This document shows positions 57,985 to 64,000 of a stretch of 64,000 bases of DNA, piece by piece; positions within the stretch are counted from its first letter, which is position 1; each line of letters begins with the position of its first letter. The stretch covers positions 620,001 through 684,000 of the forward strand of contig CAXKVR010000034.1 of assembly GCA_964058845.1 (NCBI GenBank), in the 5' to 3' direction. The position numbers were made by a program, and so were the translations under genes. The DNA is from Carex sylvatica. Its lineage: Eukaryota; Streptophyta; Magnoliopsida; Poales; Cyperaceae. The notes beneath the pieces are model-generated. The model saw only the letters and a list, made by a program, of their open reading frames with translations. It ran no database searches and was not told the origin of the DNA.

Positions 57985-58455
57985 TTCTAAATCAAATTAT
58001 AAAATAGCCTTGCAGTGGACCAAAAGTGGGTCCAGGTGCTCTGGAGGCAGAAGGAAGAACTGGTTCTTGGTAACAGTTAAGAGGATGTAGTTCAATCTCT
58101 GAGACCGAGCTTGCAAAAGCATGGTGTTGGTGCAGTGTGTCCATAGCTTTCTGGTATAGTTGTGTCAGATGTTTAGTAGTACACTGTTACCAGTGCCTCA
58201 GTGTTGATGTTGCTGAGGATTTTTACTAAAAGGAAAAGAGGAAGTTCCTCCAAATCAATAAGCCAATACTCTTAAATAATTAACATAAAAGGAGCTTTGG
58301 TTCCTACTTACTCGTCAATAAAATAAATAAATAAATGCAAAACAAGAACCATGTCCAATTTGAGCTCGATTCAATAACTAAGTTCGAGCCCATCTCAAAT
58401 AGCCACCTGTTCTAGGCCCAATATAATTTTAGCCCAATTTCTTTTAAGCCCATAC
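57985..58455. repeat. Dispersed duplicate, copy 2
   Basis: Counterpart of 48165-48720: gcagtggaccaaaagtgggt...ctctgagaccgagcttgcaa, then gtccaatttgagctc...gcccaatttctttt. The copies flank the 9-kb interval with the ARC5-like fragment. Confidence 0.65.
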
Positions 58456-59690
58456 TGTCCCTGGATCAAATTCGGATTAAATTCAATCCAATGTTCAACA
58501 AGGGGAGCAGAGGGATTTAATGGATATTGGATCAAATTCAGACCATTCAATTAACGCCAATTTTTTTGTGTTAGTTTAGATTTAGAATGTGGTTTACAAT
58601 TTTAACTTTCCCGTACCAATCTTAACACAGATTGCACAACGCAGATCAGACTTCTGACCATTGGTCTGATTCCTATCTGATACCCCACTACGTATAATAA
58701 AGGGGTTACTTGAGATATATTGATATCTCGACAGCACTATCTTCAAGCTTATTTTATTCACATTTGGTCGAGAATTTCACACCATGTTCAACAAAGTCAT
58801 CTCCTTTTTTATACAAAATATATTTTGTTAAATTTAAAACGTATAACCTTTTTGATTTCACAAGTTACTTTTACAAAGATTTGTTCCTTTCATACTTGTA
58901 TCCTTCACGCACGATACCTTTCATAAAGAATAATTGCTGTTACCTGTTAGAAGTTTAGCATAAAACCTTGGCAAATTGTGGTATTTCCTTTTCACATCCC
59001 CTCAAAAGTAGTTGCCTCTAACCAGTATACCTTAAAAGGAATTAATTTTGGTCAGCGAAATATGTATTTGCACGAAGAACTTGGAAATTTTGACTTTGAT
59101 TCTAAGCTAGACATTAGCCAACACGGTAAGACCCAGAGAAAAACAAAAATAGAAACAATTTTTGAGAGGGTAAAGTGCAGGAGCTGAATTAAAAAAAATT
59201 AGATATATTAAAGGTTTAAAGGTAAAAGATATAATGTGTGGCTATTGAAATTTAAATTCTAGTTTTCATGATTATAAAGTAAAATTTTAATTGCTAAACT
59301 AAAAGTACCTATATTTAATATTTGATGAGAAGGATATACTATATGAAATCTTTATAAAAGAAAAAATTCAATATATATAATAAAAAAGGTTAGAACTGTG
59401 AAAGTGGTTAAACATCTCTGACATGAATGTAGATCAGCCCACATAAAGTGTGCAATTAATGTATATATATTTAGGAAGCATCTAGCTATCCCTCATAACA
59501 TTCCTCCATTTATCCTCCAGCCATTAACTACTTCAATAACTACTAATTACCTAGGAGACCACTTACTATTTGAGAACCATCTAATATTAGAAATTTTTTA
59601 CAACTGATGCGCAAGTACATCTATAACGCATCAAACATTCATATATAACATATCAAGTATTCATCCCTAATATATCAAGTATTAAAAAAA
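58456..59690. other. Intergenic, nothing recognised
   Basis: Two short plus-strand frames (58710-58958 and 58978-59187) have no recognisable domain and AT-driven composition. Confidence 0.35.
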
Positions 59691-59695
59691 AAAAA

Positions 59696-60650
59696 TGGAC
59701 ACGTTTTTAGAGGTGAATTTGTTTTTGTCCATTCAATCTAATCAATATTTCTGATGATCAGTGAGGAATTTTGCAAATTTAAAATCACGAATGTTTTCTA
59801 CATAATTTTATCTTTCAAATGAGATCCATGATAACATACTTTTGAGTTGTCCGATACACAAGTATTCATCCCTTATCGAGAAAGTATTCATTATCGTCGT
59901 GCAAGTAAAAATATAAAAATTCGACACATCACTCATCCGTCTTTTACACGTTTTTAGATGTTGTTTTTTTTTTTTCTCTGTTCAATCTAATCAATATTTC
60001 TAACAATCGGTGAAAAATTTTGCAAATTTAAAATCAAGAATATTTTCTACATAATATTATCTTTCAAATGAGATCTATGATGACATACTTTCGAGTTGTC
60101 CGTTGTACAAGTATTCATCCCTTATCGAGAAAGTATTCATCAAGTGCAAATATAAAAACTGGACATATCATTCATCCATATTTTACACGTTTTTAGAGGT
60201 GTTTTTTTTCTGTGTTCAATCTAATCAATATTTCTGACAATCGGTGATGAATTTTGCAAATCTAAAATCACGAATATTTTATACCTAATTTTATATTTCA
60301 AATGAGATCCATGATGACATACTTTTGAGTTGTCTGTTGCACAAGTATTCATCCCTTATCCAGAACGTATTCATCATCGTCGTGCAAGTGCAAATATAAA
60401 AACTGAACACATCACTCATCCATCTTTTACACGTTTTTAGAGGTGGATTTTTTTTTCTCCGTTCAATCTAACCAATATTTCTAGTGATCTGTGAATAATT
60501 TTGCAAATCTAAAATCATGAACGTTTTTTACACAATTATATCTTTCAAGTGAGATCGATATTGACATACTTTCGAGTTGTCTGTTGCACAAGTATTAATA
60601 TCTTGTCACGCAAGTATTCATTCCTAAGATATGAAGTATTCATTTATACA
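59696..60650. repeat. Four-copy ~240-bp tandem array
   Basis: caatctaatcaatatttct anchors occur at 59734, 59983, 60218 and 60464 (periods 249, 235, 246). Each unit continues with attttgcaaat, tttcaaatgagatcca, acttt(t/c)gagttgtc and acaagtattcatcccttatc. aagtattcat micro-repeats continue to about 60950. Confidence 0.85.
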
Positions 60651-61059
60651 CGTTAAAGTATTGACATCTAAGATATCAAGTATTCATTCATATAACTCTA
60701 TTTTTTTCAAATTTATTTTTATGTCATTTACTTAGTACGCAGTGGTCTAATTCACCATTAATAAAGCTTTGTTCTTTGCAAAACTCGCTACTTCATGAGA
60801 GAGAAAAACATAGACATGAAAGGGATTAATTTCATCAACATATACAAAATTATTTTGATATGGTCGACAGTGATGGATCTGACCTGATAGAGACGTGCTC
60901 TAGTATTCATTCATACACGTTGAAGTATTCATTTATACACATTGAAGTATTCATCTCCGGCAGAGGCATCCTTGATTGGAATGGAGTGACGGGTGATATC
61001 CGGCAGAACGTTCACTGGAGCGGGAGCAGTAGGTATAGATGAAAAAAATCGAGACAGAA

Positions 61060-61330
61060 GTGTAAGAGGGAGGGAGCTTATTGTATTTACCATTTCGAGA
61101 TAGGAGAGGGTGAGAGGTGGGAGAGGGATGGAGCTTATTGATGAAAAAACGAAGGCGGAGGTGGGAGAGGTGGAGGTGGAAGAGAAATGTGGAGGCGGAG
61201 GTGGGAGGCGAAGGTGAGAGAGAGAGGTATGAGAAAGAGGTGAGAGAGAGAGATTAGAGATGGAAAAAGAAGATGGATATGAAATAGAAAAATAGAAGTA
61301 GATGAGAAAGGGAGAAAGAAAAAAAAAATT
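61060..61330. repeat. Purine-rich tract
   Basis: Dense ggagaggtgggag / gagagagag sequence. No coding meaning seen. Confidence 0.75.
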
Positions 61331-61839
61331 TGTTAGAAATAGTAGTTATAGTTAAAATAGAAAGTTAGTTAGTTGAAAAATAAATAGAAAATAAATTGGT
61401 GAAAAAAATTATAATTGCCCATGTATTTAACACCACCAAGACTGAATCCAGGATGTGTATATATACAAAAGCATCTAGACATAATCCTTTGGCTGATTTA
61501 TTATGTCGGAGCACGTGTTTTATTTTGTCAGAGCCTATGTCATTTTCATTGGAATTTCGGTGCATAAAAGGAAGTTTGTGCCTATCGTTTTCATTACTTT
61601 ATTAAAAGCAACGGCTAGTTAACCGTCATAAAATGGAGGCACAATTGTAAAGAATTAGTGATCTTGATCACAAAATGGAGGTATTATTTTTTAGCATAAA
61701 TTGAGGGCCAAAGCCTTTCACCTGACGAAGGTAAATTACAGCGATCCAGGGATTTTAAGTAGGACGAAATTGTACCTTTTTCAATAATTTATGTGGATTA
61801 TTTGTGTGTGTTTTTTTTTCCTTTTGTGCTATCAGAGTC

Positions 61840-62331
61840 CGAACTAGACTAAGTTCATGGCTCGCTCGTTTTAGCAACGAGCAAGTCATAAGCGAGCCAA
61901 TATTTGAATCTGAGCTGAACAAGTAGCTCATGGCTCATTTGTTTTGGCAACGAGAGAGCCGAGTTAGCTCATGAAAGCTCGTAGATCAAAAGTCCAAATG
62001 TTTTAGATAATATATTATAAAGTCAATTGTCATAAATTAAGTTTGTAACTAAATTCATACATATTAAATTACTAAATCTTCAAATTCATATAAACACAGT
62101 TTACAAAATAAATTCACACAAATTTATACCAATGCACAAATTCATACTTAGACCGAGTTGGCTCGCCAGCTCGCGAGCTAGCTAAGCTCCAGCTCAAACT
62201 CATTAATTTTAAATCGAGCTAGTAATGAGCTAGCTCGTTAATAGCTCGGTCCACTAACAAACAAGTTGTTAGCGAGCGAGCCAGATACGAGTCACGATTG
62301 ATCCACGAGCTACGAGCTTTTTTGCCACCGT
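61840..62331. repeat. hAT-like MITE rich in gagct/agctc
   Basis: The right end cgagcttttttgccacc is the inverse of the tip at 2208 (taggggtggcaaaaaaaagc). The interior is built of gctcg/cgagc words in both orientations. The left end is diverged, so the start is approximate. Confidence 0.45.
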
Positions 62332-64000
62332 ATGATGTATGTATGTGATTTGGTGATTTGTGTACAAAGAGATGGAATAAAAATAAAAAATAAAACTGAG
62401 GAAATGGATAAACAAATGTTGTGTAATTTCTTCGAAGACGACAAATAGTATTAAATTTTTGTAAAAAACTAAAAAGAATTAAGGGGCAAAAACTTCCTCT
62501 GTTTTGTCATGACTCCTTTTAATTTGTCATAACTTATTGAATCAGTATCAATAAGTTAGGTCTGTTGGGGATACCAATTAATTAAGACTTTGAACCCTCT
62601 GCTTTTGCTTTTGTCATGACTCCTCAACCTCTTATGTTACCCTTGTTGTTCAAGTCAGATAATAATATATTCTCTCTTCTAAAACATGATAAACAATCAA
62701 ATCAAGGAGAGAAGAATCTTCCACGAACGAAGTCAAAATTCTCATGCCACGATTGGTTCTTCTGTGGCAATTGGCAAAGCTTGTAGTAAGTGGATTTGCT
62801 TTTCACAACTTTAATCAAGAATATATAATGAGTTCTTGATTTAATAACAAAATAAAATATTTTTTTAATATAACAGATCGTAGATTTGAAATTTGAATAA
62901 AATATATCTTATAAATATTAAACAATTTCATAATTTAAATTTCAACTTTTCATATAAAAAAAGAAGACAGAAAAGCTAGTCAAGGAAGAATCCGTTTTCT
63001 GATCATGCGTTTTCACATGATTAAGGATATAGTAATGATGAACAAATCTAACCATTTTAAACATAAAATTTGAAGGATAATTTAGCAAGAAAAAAAGAAA
63101 AGGATAAATCTAAAAATATGAAAAGTGCTAATTCTGCAGGTGGCATTAATTTTGTCTAGATTTTATCCACGATTCAACTCCACAATTTTAGTTGCAATAT
63201 ATACTCTGTCCATTTATGTTTAAACTATGCAATCGTCAATCTGTTCTAATTTCTGTTAACATTTTAATTTTTTTATCAATAATTGAAGTTCTAAAAATTT
63301 TATGTAAAAAAAGTTTACATGCGTTTTCATTTGACTATAGGTTCAAAGATTTTATAAATAATACAGAAATGTGGCATGAAGAACTAAACATATGTTGCTA
63401 TATTTTAATCTTACGGAAGATTACCGACCCGTATTCGTTAAAGCAAATATCGTTTTTTTTTTTTAGCTTATTAGGTTTGAATATGAATAAGGATCTTTTT
63501 CAATAGTTAAACGGCTAATGATATAGATAAATACTATTTTGTACATGCTATTTTATAGGATAATTATATAAAATAAAATTATATGATAATATTTGAGAAA
63601 TAATTAGTAATGGTAAAATTTATTTGTGTGATATTTCATATGATAATATTTGAGCAATAATTAATGATGTATTTTTATTACTTGGTGTATGTTTTTTGCT
63701 ATAAGAAAGTTAAACATATTATTTTTGTTTGCATGTTTTTTTATTTAGTTAAATAATTTAATTTGTCCAAAGAGATATTTGTGTGTTTTTTTTATATTCT
63801 CTTGTTTTATAGAGAAAAAATTAGTTGGAATTAATTACATTTTTTTTTTATTAATAATGTGAATATGTGATTGCATATGTATGAAATTAATGAGTTTTGA
63901 CGTTCTAACTATTTGTAAAATATAATAAAATTAATTATTATATTAGTATCATTTGTTATTTATTCGCTATTATTTTATTATCCGATAATTTTAACGGATA
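62332..64000. other. Intergenic, nothing recognised
   Basis: Strongly AT-rich. The 104-aa frame at 63192-63506 has no recognisable feature. No element ends found. Confidence 0.4.

Noticed and set aside
63192..63506. 104-aa plus-strand gene
   Set aside because: AT-rich chance frame. No recognisable motif, splice context or promoter.

Overview
This is nuclear DNA of a flowering plant. Genes are split by GT-AG introns, intergenic DNA is AT-rich, and much of it is hairpin MITEs, hAT-type elements, SINEs and Mutator-like elements. Protein features of the ammonium transporter and the SnRK2 kinase suggest a monocot, but the species cannot be named from this sequence alone. Coding capacity is low: three ordinary genes and one intact transposon-borne gene in 64 kb.

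Layout. 0.3-8.5 kb is a transposon graveyard: a hairpin MITE inside an older one, a SINE, a 4-kb Mutator-like element (2505-6534) with a broken plant-mobile-domain (PMD) gene, a reverse SINE, and a MITE with perfect 10-bp target duplications. 10.18-14.82 kb (+) is a complete nine-exon SnRK2 protein kinase of 357 aa, with a hairpin MITE in its long intron 6. 15.1-20.5 kb is a diverged duplication of what is now the upstream region of the next gene, filled with nested elements. 21.33-23.47 kb (+) is an intact FAR1/FHY3-related (FRS) gene, a domesticated Mutator transposase of 713 aa. 25.59-30.27 kb (-) is a complete four-exon AMT2/AMT3-type ammonium transporter of 484 aa, with a SINE in intron 3.

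30.9-43.7 kb is the most structured part. It holds two hAT MITEs with perfect 8-bp target duplications, one of them hosting a second MITE. Next comes an 8.5-kb Mutator-like element (34198-42742) with about 0.86-kb terminal inverted repeats. Each end has four palindromes at an exact 39-bp period. Inside are an intact seven-exon PMD gene (755 codons) and a probable solo LTR, and no transposase is visible. This element itself lies inside an older hairpin MITE.

43.7-64 kb is gene-poor. It contains a plastid ndhG fragment, a two-exon remnant resembling the chloroplast-division dynamin ARC5/DRP5A, tandem repeat fields and MITE remnants.

The three host genes are unrelated in function (stress kinase, light-signalling-type transcription factor, ammonium transport) and form no pathway. 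The main interest is transposon biology: a transposase-less but coding-intact PMD Mutator element with ordered terminal palindromes, and a group of hairpin MITEs with different ends but a shared internal module, repeatedly nested in one another.
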